DNA of 64,000 nt from Ascaphus truei (taxonomy: Eukaryota > Chordata > Amphibia > Anura > Ascaphidae). The notes below the pieces were generated by a model. That model saw nothing but the letters and a program-made list of their open reading frames with translations, was not told where the DNA came from and ran no database searches. Position numbers and translations under genes: made by a program. Numbering within the stretch: the first letter of the stretch is position 1; every line of letters begins with the position of its first letter. Positions 10,509 to 22,048 of the stretch are shown piece by piece. Where the stretch lies: assembly GCA_036426205.1 (NCBI GenBank), contig CM071568.1, forward strand, positions 226,507,319 through 226,571,318. The letters are read 5' to 3'.

Positions 10509-10550
10509 CATCCCTGATGAAGTAGCGCCTGCTACAAAACGCATTGGATG
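10509..10550 (+). ncRNA. hammerhead-like ribozyme relic (G12 lost)
   Basis: Plus strand: stem I CAUCC/GGAUG (5 perfect pairs), core CUGAUGA at 10514-10520, an extra A, stem II GUAGC/GCUAC with loop GCCU, then AAA where GAA is expected, stem III remnant ACGCAU, and U at position 17. Only G12 is changed. G12 is the proposed general base, so this copy should not cleave. It sits downstream of PLE C on the same strand, matching where hammerheads occur in PLEs. Confidence 0.6.
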
Positions 10551-11400
10551 AGATTGTTTGTTTTATTTGCTTACTCATACATTGAGCCACCTTTTTCACT
10601 TGCTCAGTGAACTTTTTCATGCTCCTGTGATTATTTGGTCTCTGGACCACTCCTGAGCGGTGTTGTCACCTTTGAGCGTTTGTGCCTCAGCTGCTCCCTG
10701 AACGAAGGTGATTACAGCAAAACCTGTTCGTCTGAGTGGAGTGTGGGGCGTGCACACCTTCGACCGGGTGTTTTCTATACCGGAACGGATGTCCTCAATA
10801 CTGCAGTGATCGCGGAAATGCTTTGGACAGGGAGCGGATGTTTTCCCTTCCGGGACGGATATTTTCATTGCTACAGCGATCGTGTGAATATACCTATTTG
10901 ATATTGATACCAATTAGCCCGGCTGGGCTTCGTTGTCGGGTCCCAGTCCCTTCGGTGATGCCTGTGAGGGTTTTTCCGACAATTCCTGATGGTTTTTATA
11001 CCTAATTGTTATTATTTGTTCCATTTGCTACATGTGCATTTACTGTCTTTTACCTACTAAAATATTTGTTTGCCAATGTATTATGAGAGTTTGCACTTGC
11101 CTTTTCTACCTACTGTATCTCTCTTGTTGAAGGGAAGTTTTCCCTATCAATTAATACATTTCTATATTGTGTCCTACTCACAATTTTCTGCCACTCACAA
11201 AATTGTTTAGTGTGCACTATACGTTTTCACCTGAGAGGCGTAGTGCTGAACCACACCTCTCTCCCAGACCCCCATTTCCTGGTACAGTTCTCTCTGCAAA
11301 TTCCATTGCAGCCCCTGGGTGCAGAACGTTGCCCGTTGGGTGTTATCAGAGCGGTTGAGGGGTTGCTCCCGGTTAGATGAGGTGTTTATCCATCACAATT
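10551..11400 (+). other. possible PLE terminal region
   Basis: GC-richer sequence with loosely repeated segments around 'cggatg' and 'gcagtgatcg'/'acagcgatcg' (10780-10880). It lies directly 3' of the hammerhead-like motif and may be the terminal-repeat/UTR part of the PLE. The overlapping open frames (88-98 aa) look like nothing known. Confidence 0.35.
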
Positions 11401-11940
11401 GTCTGATTTTGTTTCTTGCACTTACAGTAATATAATTCCCTGTACTGTATTGTTTCTTTTGTAAAGCACATACATTGATAGCAACCGAGATTTTTCTGTT
11501 TGATAATCTGGTGCTATGTTTTTGGCCCACTCTAAAGAGAAGAAGCTGTACTTACTGTACTAGCCGGTGTGGAGCCAGAACTTATAGCTTTTACACCTTT
11601 ATCACCTGTTGCACACCAGCAATCTTGTTATTAAACACAAAAGGAATCTGATATTGATTTATTCCCAACCAGGGCATGTTCTGGGCCCAGCACCTGGAAG
11701 ATGAGAGGCTCTGCATATCATTCTACAAAGCTACCCCCCTCCCCAGTGCTACAACGTCTTTCTCATGTTGCAGGAGGTTCTGTTTTGCACAATGATATAT
11801 GCAGAGTCTCTCGTCACCTCGGAGCTGAGAGACTGAAACCGGTTTGGGTGTAAATACTGTAAAACATCTGATTATTTCTTCACGAAGACCCTGACATGCA
11901 CATCTACTTGGTGTCTTCTTTATTGGTAAAACATCATCAT
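11401..11940. other. unassigned intergenic sequence
   Basis: No coding or repeat signal that I can support. Confidence 0.4.
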
Positions 11941-11945
11941 TGAAA

Positions 11946-11946
<1 letters not shown>

Positions 11947-11976
<30 letters not shown>
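11947..11976. repeat. (AAT)n microsatellite
   Basis: About ten trinucleotide units without interruption. Confidence 0.95.
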
Positions 11977-12700
11977 TCAGCCTGAATCTAAGCAGGCAAA
12001 GCAGCTGTCACTTTGTTTCTCAGAGGAATCAGCTTGCTAGGCAACATTATGTACCTATATATAGATACTGCGTCAATATGTCATAGATATAATCCTAGAG
12101 AGAAGACACTCACCTGGGATCTAATTATGACCTGCCCATCATTACATTTTTCACTGCCAAGGAGTATGCAAAGCGTTGCATTGTAGACCCCTATGACAGT
12201 GAAGGGGTTAGTGATTAATAAAATAGACATCTATAACTATTTTTTATAAAGGTGTTTTATCCTGGAGATGTTTGCAAAAGTAGTAACCTGGAGCTTCATT
12301 TATTGCCTTATCTCTTCCTTGTCCTGCCCTATGTTTTTTCTAGTCATCTGTTTGGCATGCTGGCAGTATCATAAATTATATTAGCTAATGCAGAGGTGGG
12401 GCAAAGCAGATTGACAATTACTCCTTCCCCTGACATAAATAAGGGGGAAAAATCCAATTGAAATCAATAGGATTTTGATACATCTGGTGCAGTTGCTTTG
12501 CATAATATTTGCACCACTGGTCCATTGGTAGAAAAGTGGCGTAAAACTAGAGCAAAAAAATCTGTACCATATTTATGACATTTGCCGCAATGTTGTAGCC
12601 GGGAGACCTTGATACTTACTCACAGAGTTTATCTTACAAGGGACCCTATTTGCTAAGGGGCGGTATTTCATAAGACCTCTTCTGGTACCAGAAGATATCA
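11977..12700. other. unassigned intergenic sequence
   Basis: AT-rich; no supported feature. Confidence 0.4.
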
Positions 12701-12701
12701 T

Positions 12702-13760
12702 TGTCACGGAAGACCAGAATTTATCACCGGGATCAAGGCACCAGACAGGACAAAGCAGTCCATGAAATATTTTTTATCCCATCCGGAGCCAGTAAGCACA
12801 ACAAAAAAACACAGATCAGAGCTATACAGGGACATAGGGGGTACTCCTAGCTGGTTAGGTGCTGAGCCACATTGAAGGCTTACGCAGGGTTTGCTTCCAC
12901 ACTCCGTAGGGGTAGGGACCGTCCAGACCTCTGTGGTGCAATTTGCGGCAAAGCACTTTGAAATCGGCTGCTTCAAAGTCCTGCTCTCTGCTTCACCGGC
13001 AGCACACAGTCCGTAGCACTAAGCACTTTCAAATGTCCTGCTTGGTTAGGCTCCCAGCCTCATTTTAAGGTGTCTCCGGCACAGCCTCAGAGCCCACCGC
13101 TTAGTTCACCTCCACGTCAGGATCAGAATGAGCTCTAGAACGCTGATCAGGTTCCCTTTACATAGATTCTCTGCTACCATAGGAAATCATGATAGAAGGG
13201 CTGGTGACCAATCACAGCGCAGATGCTGCTCAGGAATCAGGAGGCGAGGGCTCACCTTCATTGACCAATCAGTGCTGGGGGCTGGGCTGAGAGAGTTAAA
13301 GGGCTTGTGTAGGGAAATACAAATGGGCCAATGGAAGCAGCATCTACCAGAGGGACTCAGCTATGGCTTCCCCAAGCTAGCAGGATTTCCCCCGCTGGGC
13401 TGGCACCGCTCTGGCTGGGGACGCAACTAAATGCTCTACTGTTGGGGCGGATGGCCCCCTGGCCATTTTCTCCTTTGTCCCTGCACCTCACCTCCCCCTC
13501 CAGTTCTAGCAGCAGCCATTTTCTCTGTACATGCGGACTGCATGAAGGGTTTCTCAGTCCTGCATGTCCAGAGGCCGTGGCTCTGTTTTATTGTGGACAC
13601 AAAACACACTTTCACACTTTCACAACAGGAATAAAAGAATCACAGCTAGAGGTTAAACAAGGGTTACACAGTAGATTAAAACTGGGTAGCTCCGGGGTTT
13701 TGTTGCCAGATGATCCAGAGGGGAGGACAGGACTGGGCTAAACCTTTATTATGCTGGTCC
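12702..13760 (-). repeat. GC-rich block, possible LTR or other repeat
   Basis: Starts with tgtcacgg and is markedly more GC-rich than its flanks, with many short frames on both strands and an AATAAA-like 'gggataaaaaat' on the minus strand near 12770. This composition suits an LTR in minus orientation, but I found no matching second end or target duplication. Class uncertain. Confidence 0.25.
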
Positions 13761-13809
13761 CTGGGCCCCTTTCCATCCCATTCAAGTAATTGGTCCACAC
13801 AGGGCTATA

Positions 13810-13928
13810 TTTACTAAGAAGTGTTACTAGACGCATTACATCCAATTCCCAGGAATGAGCCGTAAGGGGCCATGTAAATTCAGCAGTGCCGGAAGGTTGT
13901 CTTATAGAGTAACACTGCTTAGTAAATT
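13810..13928. mobile_element. small MITE with 20-bp terminal inverted repeats
   Basis: Left arm 13810-13829 and right arm 13909-13928 are inverted copies of 'atttactaag(a/c)agtgttact', matching at 19 of 20 bases. The true ends may extend a little further. No target duplication was resolved. Confidence 0.6.
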
Positions 13929-13929
13929 T

Positions 13930-15490
13930 TACACTAAATCTGTAACACATTTAAATGGCTGGGAATCTTTATGTCATTATATGCAGGACTCTAAATAGTT
14001 CTCACGGTCTCCTAACACATCAATGGGTGCAAAAACGGCTGCTACATCTGTTTTTGTTTCTTGACTGTCTCCCAGGCAGGCGAGTGTGAGGATTTTTCAG
14101 AGGGAAGAAAGAGAAAGGGGAGACTAGATCTCTGGGTGAGCATTTCTGTGCGCATGTGAGCACCTCATTTCTTCTTGTTGCATACGTAGCTTGCATGCCG
14201 CACGCATGTGCACAGCCACGATCAGCAATGCAGTTTTTGCACAGTTTGGACCTGCGTGAGCTGTTTCATGAATACGGCGAGATGTGTTTCTGTGGGGAAA
14301 TTTCTCGGAAACGCCATTCTCGCAGTTTAACGGAGTATGGCGTTGGTGGCCTCTGTGGTAGCAAAAGGCTTAATGAATGGGCCTCTTAGAAGGTCCAACT
14401 ACATCCAGAGAAAGAAACACAGACACCACCCCGGCCAACTTACAACATAAAACCTCAAAACATGATCAGCCTATATCGTATTCCTGAACTACTTCACGTT
14501 TTAAATATCCCCCCTCCCCCCATGTCATCTTTTTACTCTGTCATCAAGAAAAGCCCAACTCATCTGGGGAAGTAGCATGAGCAAAGTAATGGGGTGCGGC
14601 ATTCCCTGGAGGGACCCACCAGGCTTTGAAGCGCTTGTGCTTGGGTTATTTTAAATGCAACTATATATAAATGGATTTAATTTTCAAATCAATAACTCTC
14701 AGGTCAACTGCTGATGCATGAGCCATTAATGTAGCCTTGCTAACCACTAAAATTGTGTTGTGCAAGTCTTTTTTTTCTCCAGGGGCTGCATTTATGGTCG
14801 AGAAACTGGGTAGGGCTGCTATTTATATCATTCTCATCTATCTATATAGATTCAAATCTTTTTTCAAGTACAAAATCTTGCCCACCATGATGCATGTGTT
14901 TTCTGTAACGTCATTTATAACAGTCCCAAGTTTGTCACCAACAAAGAACATGTTCCATTATAGGCCTGTGTTGCTTTATAAAGCAAAGCATTGGGTAACG
15001 ACGGTGGATGACAACAAGAGCAGTGTATAATAGGGTTTAGCATTGCTATTTTCATAGCACCAACCACGCACACATTGCTTTACAGAACTGGCACGAAGAC
15101 TAATTAAAAAGCAGACCGTGCTCATACAATATGGGATTCAAAGAGTACCAGGCAAAAAATATAAAGAAGAAAAAACACAGCGCACAGCGCTCATCGTGAA
15201 GAGCGCAACATGAATGTATATTAATAACAATTCAAGGTTCTGCGTACATCAGATTAAAAGTAAACAGGCATGACATGTATCATGGGTTTCCGCACACTGG
15301 AAACACAGATCAGGAAGTTGATATCAGGATCGCTTCTCATCAGTGGGAGGGTGGTTCAGTCCTTACAGTCATGAAAAAAGACAGAGTCTCTCATAACACA
15401 GCACGTTTAAACCTCCGTGCAGGTAAAAGTAGAGCCAAGCGATTTGGTGCAGGCTGCTAAACTGTATTCATCAGCACTGAGATGTCAAGT
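13930..15490. other. unassigned; repeat-like in its last 350 bases
   Basis: 13930-15120 shows no supported feature. From about 15130 the sequence changes to a GC-richer repeat-like block that leads into the direct repeats at 15505 and the hammerhead-like motif at 15832. Confidence 0.35.
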
Positions 15491-15504
15491 TCCACAGTGG
15501 TATT

Positions 15505-15750
15505 CAGCACACACACCACCTTTTGCTCCTTGTGCAGCCCTGCAGGAGAACCAGGACACGTGACATGGGAGTACCGGTCCGCCGATGATGACGACGTCAC
15601 TCAGGCTTGTGGGAACACGGAGTCTCACAAAGGCATACAGCGCACACGTCCCCTTCTGCTCCTTGCACAGCCCTGCAGAAGAACCAGGACACATGACATG
15701 GGAGTGCCGATGATGACGTCACTCGGGCTCGTAATCACACAGAGTGTTAA
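15505..15750. repeat. direct repeat, two ~110-bp copies
   Basis: Copies at about 15513-15622 and 15643-15745 share 'gagaaccaggacac' or 'gaagaaccaggacac', 'gtgacatgggag' and 'gatgacgtcact' in the same order. The arrangement next to the minus-strand hammerhead motif suggests the terminal region of a non-autonomous PLE. Confidence 0.65.
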
Positions 15751-15831
15751 AGGCACAGTGGTCAGCCAAACGGAGTAGGAGCAAGGAATAAGCTCCCAAC
15801 AATAAAAACAATATTCAAGAAGCTCCTTTGG

Positions 15832-15880
15832 CACAATCCAACGTGTTTCGTAGCGGAACGCTACTTCATCAGGGAATGTG
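15832..15880 (-). ncRNA. hammerhead-like ribozyme, core intact
   Basis: Minus strand: stem I CACAUUCC/GGAUUGUG (7 of 8 pairs, one U-U), core CUGAUGA with every base conserved, one extra A, stem II GUAGCG/CGCUAC (6 perfect pairs, loop UUC), GAA, short stem III ACACGU, and U at cleavage position 17. This matches the type I hammerhead plan seen in PLEs, where the very short stem III is thought to need a dimer. The extra A between A9 and stem II departs from the textbook form and recurs in the other copies here. It is the best candidate in the window for cleavage activity. Confidence 0.7.
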
Positions 15881-15890
15881 TTCTGCTAAA

Positions 15891-16809
15891 ATTAAAAAGC
15901 AACAGTAGTGATTGATTCTCAGAATATCCAGTATTGTAATGCAAGCCCGTGTCGATAATCGGAAAAAAAAATATATTTTTAAAACTTGATTCTCAGAATA
16001 TCCAGAATTGTTATGCAAGCCCATGTCGAGAACCACAAAAAAAACAAAACAAAAAAACAAAAACCTTTTTCTGACTTGAACTTCAACAGTAATTGAATGG
16101 GAAGTCATACACGCATGCGCAGAAATGTGACGCCACTCTCGGAAAGATTCAAGCCAGAAAGCCATCCATTAGAAATGAATGGTTTGGAAGAGGTGTCGAT
16201 AAGAAGTTAAGAAGTAGAAATCCTTGAGCCTTGTGTGTGCGGGGGGGGGGGGGAGGAGGGGGAGAGCGCTGTATGATGGATTACCTGTAGTTCAAAGAAA
16301 CATTTTCAACAGGTCATCATAATGTTTTGATCCCCACACCCCCAAATAAAAATCACAGTACTATGCCCCCCACCTCATAAAGAACGTATATGACTAGTGT
16401 AGAATTAAAAAGCAACAGTATTGATTTATTCTCAGAATATCCAGTATTGTAATGCAAGCCCATGTCGATAACCGAAAAAAATATATATTTTTAAAACTTG
16501 ATTCTCAGAATATCCAGAATTGTTTTGCAAGCCCATGTCGATAAACAAAATATATATATATATATAAATATATATTTAAAACTTGAACTTCTAATTGAAT
16601 GGGAAGTCATACACGCATGCGCAGAAATGTGATGCCACGCTCGGGAAGATTCAAGCCAGAAAGCCATACATTCCAAATGAATGGTGTGGGAGAGGTGTAG
16701 ATAAGAAGTTGAATTACTTTAGCCTTGTGTGTGCGGGGGCGAGGTGGAGAGCACTGTATGATGGATTATCAGTTCAAAGAAATGTTTTTAAAAGATCATC
16801 ATAATGTTT
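15891..16809. repeat. tandem duplication, two ~420-bp units
   Basis: Unit 1 (about 15891-16326) and unit 2 (about 16404-16809) share in order: 'attaaaaagcaacagta', 'ctcagaatatccag' twice within each unit, 'gcatgcgcagaaatgtga', 'aagattcaagccagaaagcc', 'ccttgtgtgtgcggggg' and 'gctgtatgatggatta' or 'actgtatgatggatta'. Each unit thus holds an internal ~80-bp duplication as well. Confidence 0.85.
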
Positions 16810-17728
16810 AATGCGCAGAAATGTGATACTGTAACACGCCTATGCGTTTCAACAATGTTCAAATGAGACATACACGCATGCGCATAAAATAAAAACAGTA
16901 TGAAAAGAAGAGCAAGCCTAGTAAAAGTTTTGATGAATAAATAATACATATAGAAATGTGATAATGTTATTTTCGGAAGAAGACGCAACGTTATATTTTT
17001 GTAATACTGTACTTCTTTTCCCTAAGGAGCCTCATACAGTACTACTACTGTATACAGTATGAACTCGGAACGTTAATCTCTGCTTCAAATATAAATCTTC
17101 CGATTTACAGCACAATTACTGCGCGCGCACACACAGACTTGCAGAAATGTACTGCAGGTTGAATTGCTATTATACTTTTAAGACAACAGCTCGTGATCGC
17201 CCACATGAGTTTCTAGACGGTATTGCAGTATTGCAGACAACGCTAAAAAAGCGAACGCTAAAATAACGAAAACCGCTCGGAAAAATAAGAAAACAGAGCG
17301 CATCTGGCCGCGGTTATCAGAGCGGCGCGGCTTCGGCTGATTTAGAATAAAGGTTGTCGCAGCTGTAGCAAGAGATTATAGTAAGAAGAAGGGAACAAGT
17401 CCTAAGTAATGATCCCTGGCAGCAGCGCACCGAACGAATGGAACTTCAATATCCGGCATATATAATGGCAACTGATTCACTGCTTGCTCAAACTTCCTCC
17501 TACTCATCTTTTGAAATATACGTTTTATATTTATGCTGTGGCCAGTGTGAGGGTTAGTTTTTCAGTCCCATCAGTAAACAAACCTTTCACAATACTAGTG
17601 AAAAATAAATGTTTCTTCCAGAATAAATCCCTCTTTTCAATTTCTATGGGAATTTGTTTACTCATACCGTAAATCTGGCGTTGTTTTTTGCACCCCTATC
17701 TGAACTAGATTGGCATCTAGCTGACTAA
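16810..17728. other. unassigned intergenic sequence
   Basis: Begins with a partial further copy of the 'gcgcagaaatgtga' motif at about 16812; otherwise no supported feature. Confidence 0.35.
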
Positions 17729-17930
17729 GGGCCTCATGCAGTAAGCCCCGATACAAAATTTTCGGCACGAATTGCGAAAATGTATTTTTTGGGCGATTTG
17801 CCCTCGCAGTATTCAGTAAGGGCCGAATCCTTCCGATCCCTGCTGAAGCACTGCGAAAGCAAAGCTGCCGATGAGCTGTGGCGATACAGCCTGGCTCCCG
17901 ATAAGGCTCCCGATAAGCCTTTGGTGCCGA

Positions 17931-18034
17931 CCCCCTTCTGTCTCACTAGGCTTCATCCCCCTTCTGTCTCACTAGGCTTCATCCCACTTCTGTCTCACTA
18001 GGCTTCATCCCACTTCTGTCTCACTAGGCTTCAT
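17931..18034 (+). repeat. 26-bp tandem repeat, four copies
   Basis: Four exact-length units of 'ccc(c/a)cttctgtctcactagg' plus 'cttcat' at 17931, 17957, 17983, and 18009. Differences between units are single bases, indicating recent expansion. Confidence 0.95.
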
Positions 18035-19070
18035 GCCACTCTGTCCTATTATTATTTTCACTAATCTCCGTGGTATTCTTTTTGGCAGTGCTCATGGTAA
18101 CCACGTGACTAAGCACAACAATGGCAACAAACAAACCTAGAGAACATGGTTATACACTATGCAAGTGTGGCCCTTGTACCCCCCTTCCCCCTAAGTGAGA
18201 TTGGGATGGGTATGCTTCTCTAACTACTTCTCTAGGTGTTGTGCGTGTACTTGTTGGCAAACAAGAGGGCAGAGCGCTCCGCAATGGTGTGGAGATAACA
18301 GGACAGGGCAGGTTTTCAGGGTGCCTTAGTTCTTTGGTGCAGCGCCTCCAGTCAGCATGAATCCTCTATACAGCAGCAGGATGACCCAGACTGACACCTT
18401 TCTTTCAGCCAGACAGTGAATCACACTTCTCTATAGTTCAATGGTATTTATTGCATGCAGATGACATATACAGCAGATGTATTCCTTTTCCTAGCTTCCT
18501 TCAGGACAGTGCCCTGATTCAGGCTTTAGGCCCAGATCAGGCCTGGTGGACTATTCCTCTGCCTCCCAGTGAGACAGAGTATAGCTGTAGTCACGCCGAA
18601 GGGGGAGGAAAGAGAGACACCCACTTTAGGAAAGTGCCAATATATATATAGCCTTGAGTTTGTGTTTGTAACCCTGTCCCTTAACAAAGCAGGTTGAATA
18701 CTGATAGGTCATCACATCCTATGTGTGACCCAATCAGTATCCTTGCCTCAGGCTGACACTTTCTGGCTGTTGCTAAGGCCCGTCCTTGGATACCTACATT
18801 ATGTATCCAAGTCTTCAAAAAGCATACAAAGCCTTAGAGAAGGAATTAACCCATCCACTGACTGCACCTAACAGGCCTTACACTGGTAGGGCCCAGGAAA
18901 AGGCATAGCGGCCGGGAGGCTATGCTAGACAAGGAATGCATTTACAGAATGTTGCTCTTATGCCTCCATGTGCTCTGAGTCACTGAGAAACTCAGTTGAT
19001 TATGAGTTGACATGTGTCTTTATTAGGGAGTACAGATGTGCAAAATGTTTGCTGAAGTTCCCAAAACAGG
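18035..19070. other. possible LTR or repeat remnants
   Basis: 18240-18880 is GC-richer. It carries an AATAAA on the minus strand near 18450 and ends with ggccttaca, so a minus-strand LTR is possible. No target duplication was found to support exact ends. Confidence 0.25.
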
Positions 19071-20765
19071 TGTAACGGGTATTCCCCCCCCAATCGCAGA
19101 TTACACTGTGGGAGCGGAGAAACATACGGTGTTACCATAGGTGTGGTGCATTACCTGTTGGCTCGCAGGAGGGCTGAGCTTCCGCCACGGGGAACCTGGG
19201 GCAATTATACTAGGGGTACTCACTTACAAACTAGGGGTACTCACTTACAACGATGCAGCGCCTCCACCTGCGATGGCTCCCACCAGAGGGGGAGTGATTC
19301 CTCGCAGGACAATCAATAATACCATACACAGTGATTTATATATTAACTAATACCATTTACTGGGAACAGCATATAACACATCATCACAGCAATACCATAA
19401 CATATCAGAACAGGTGTCCCTTTCATGAGGAGACACTTACTGCGATGTCCAGCAGGACGCTTCCCCAACACTAGGTGATCCCACCCAGTGTCCAAAGAAC
19501 CCCACCCAATGTCCCGCACTCTTGCAGAGAGAGGCAATGGGTGACTGCGCAGTCACTATTTATACTAAGGGCCCGTTGGTGCACTTGTGTGTTAGATAGT
19601 ACCTGCCGAGCACTCCCGTGCTCGGATCTCCAACTGGCTTCACAAAGGATCCGTCGTGTGATGGTTCCGTCTGATCCTACACCGGACTCCTTTGTACGCA
19701 GACCGCCAGGGCGGTCTCCCTCTGGAATAGTCTCTGCGGACCCCAACGTGGGTCCGAACCGCTTCACAGGGACCGCAGCGTCCGCTGAGTCCCTAACTAA
19801 CCCTTGGTACTAACGTGACAGGAACCCTAACCTAGGGCCTGTCCCTGTGGTACCGCAACCTAAAGTGGCTTTGGGGAAAACTCCTAGAGGCCTACCGGGG
19901 TTAATAACCTGCCCCACTCCCCTAACTCTTCCCAGCCTTGACTGTACTTACTAAGACCTAACGAGTCCCAGCGCCTACAGCAGCAAGCTGTAGCTCACTG
20001 GATGCTGCAGCCAACGTGCTGCGCAACAAGGTGCCTGCCTGTCAGACCTCACAGCACTAACAGCCGTGACTCTGACAAGGCAGCACTACACTAAGGGCAG
20101 CGTCCCTATCTTGGGCCTCCCTAAGCACTTACCCACTAAACTAGTGGGGAGTTGGGGCCTACCTGGGGTGTAGGTACCTATATGGGGCAGGAGCTGCACT
20201 CGCTCCCCGCACCCTTCCTTCCCTCACAGCTCCCTGACTCCAACTCTCTGTAACCTTTCTTTCCCAGCTCCCACTAATGTAAGTGGCAGGGTCCCTAACC
20301 TGAGGGCTGTCCCTGGCAACACTCACCTTACTGGGGAGCTGAGCTATCTCGGGCCTTGGGGGTGCTGGCCTAGTACAGGGAGTCCCCGACTCCTGTACCC
20401 TACCTCCTTCCCTGGGCTGCTCCGGTCTCTGACTGCCCAACGTGCTGCAACTGACAAAAACAATGTCTGCCCACAACATTGTTGCAACTCTGCAGCATGA
20501 GAAGCTGCCAGCTCTATTGGCTTCAATGCTGCCTGTGACAAGGGTGAAAGTGCAGTCCCCTGAGGTTGCTGGGAATTGTAGTCCTTGGCAAAGCTCATTT
20601 CTATGGGGACCATGTGTGCGATCTTTACTGCGCATTGGCGAAGCTTGCGCCAAATCCAAGAGGGCGGTGCCCGCCGGGAGAAGTCGCCGTCCGCTTCCCC
20701 CACTGCCACAGGGGTAAGGCAGGGGGCAAAGGAAAATCAGGGGAACCGGGGGTGACCCCCTTACA
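19071..20765 (-). mobile_element. solo LTR, TG...CA ends, 4-bp target duplication
   Basis: The block begins TGTAACGGG and ends CCCCCTTACA, so its ends are the inverted TGTAA/TTACA typical of LTRs. It is flanked on both sides by CAGG (19067-19070 and 20766-20769; ACAGG if the shared A is counted). No pol-like coding is inside, which fits a solo LTR left by recombination. Orientation is inferred as minus because a promoter-like ZNF143 motif and GC-rich sequence lie toward the high-coordinate end. The 220-aa frame on the minus strand here looks non-coding. Confidence 0.7.
20569..20582 (-). promoter_or_regulatory. ZNF143/THAP11-type promoter motif
   Basis: The minus strand reads ACTACAATTCCCAG, the core of the vertebrate SBS motif bound by ZNF143. 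It sits about 180 bases inside the high-coordinate end of the solo LTR, where a U3 promoter would lie if the LTR is on the minus strand. Confidence 0.5.
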
Positions 20766-20769
20766 CAGG

Positions 20770-21350
20770 CATAAAGTACCCTTTTTTTGCCAAACAGTTT
20801 CAATATTTTTTCAATATACATTGAACAACGGAAAGCATTTAATAAAATCTTTGTCCAACAGTAATGAACTGTCCAACACCAAGGTGATTTAGAAGAGGGT
20901 CAGCAATTTACAGCAGCAATTCCATTTACTGGACTATCTTTCTATGTTTTATTATAAATGAGTCACCTGTAATCAAGGATTGCGATCTGCTTATTTGTTC
21001 CCCAAAATTAGATGTTTTTGAAGATAGGAAGAAATTACAATTCCATTAATCCTACACCATACAATATAGCCCCCACGCTTGTTCTAGTTGAGAAAAGACT
21101 GGAACACATATAGCTATGCATTTTACATCTTAGCCTCCAGTGTGAGGAGCAAATTAATACTTTCAAAAGGTCACTTTTTTTTCCAGTGCTACTAGAGTTT
21201 AAAGGTTCAAAGAAAACGTTCTCTATTAAAACAGAGTGTATCGAAACTCACAAGAAATCAAGAAAGGAAAATGAAGCTCATGTAAGCATAGCTAATGTAA
21301 GCGAACACCCGTGGAGTATTGCAGTATAAGATAGGAATAACTAACGAAGA
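20770..21350. other. unassigned intergenic sequence
   Basis: No supported feature. Confidence 0.4.
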
Positions 21351-21351
21351 T

Positions 21352-21442
21352 GTGCCTCAGTGATAGAGCCACAGGTTGTGGAATATGACCATGGTACCTT
21401 GTGCAAGTCACTTTATCTTCCTATGGCCCCAATTCCGTGTGC
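21352..21442 (+). repeat. MIR-like CORE-SINE fragment
   Basis: Contains 'ccttgtgcaagtcactttat' followed by 'cttcctatggcccc', closely resembling the conserved 'ccttgggcaagtcactt' block of MIR-type SINEs. The tRNA-like head is too decayed to define. Confidence 0.5.
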
Positions 21443-22048
21443 TCCGGATACGTCATCAAATGAACGAAGCTGAACTTTTCTTCAGCACAAGGTTGATGTC
21501 TTCACAGCTCATTGAATTTGGACCTAAGCCTAATGAAGCAACAATATGATGCTTTGGGCACTGACGCCTGCAAAACTCTGTGCATATCACGTTGCAAAAA
21601 ACAGATATAATATGATATTTTATTGACCTTGAGAAAACCATGAGAAAGACTGATCAATTACAATTATCAGTGAGACCGACTTCCAAAGAGTAGCCGCATT
21701 TTAGAATTGATATTATTATAATAAATAATAATAATAATTGTATTTACCAATAGGCAAATACAGCACAGATGTCCCTCTGAGGCAGCTTGCAGTTTTGTGA
21801 AGACATTTTGCAACCTTAAGGTACAAAGAAGCCAGTCTGCACAATCTGTTTGTGCACAATCAACTCCTATCTACTGCTCCAGGACTCCGAATGCACATTA
21901 GCCGTACTTGTCACTTCTGCAACATTCAGGCTACAATTAAATGCATGTTCTTGGAGCTAACAAGCTCTATTAGAAATAAATACCACCACCACCCCCCCAC
22001 CCCCAATGTTTAACAATGTATCTTTTGGCCTGTCTCTCCTCCCTGTCA
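21443..22048. other. unassigned intergenic sequence
   Basis: A short (taa)n-like run near 21710-21740; otherwise nothing supported. Confidence 0.4.

Noticed and set aside
15330..15360. CTGATGA string on the minus strand
   Set aside because: No stem II or GAA follows; chance match to the core.
16835..16880. Sixth hammerhead-like locus (minus strand GAAACGCAU)
   Set aside because: The GAA plus ACGCAU end is present, but no CUGAUGA-like core or pairing stem I could be aligned.
20159..20821. 220-aa minus-strand open frame
   Set aside because: Lies within the solo LTR, overlaps other open frames in GC-rich DNA and has no domain-like pattern.
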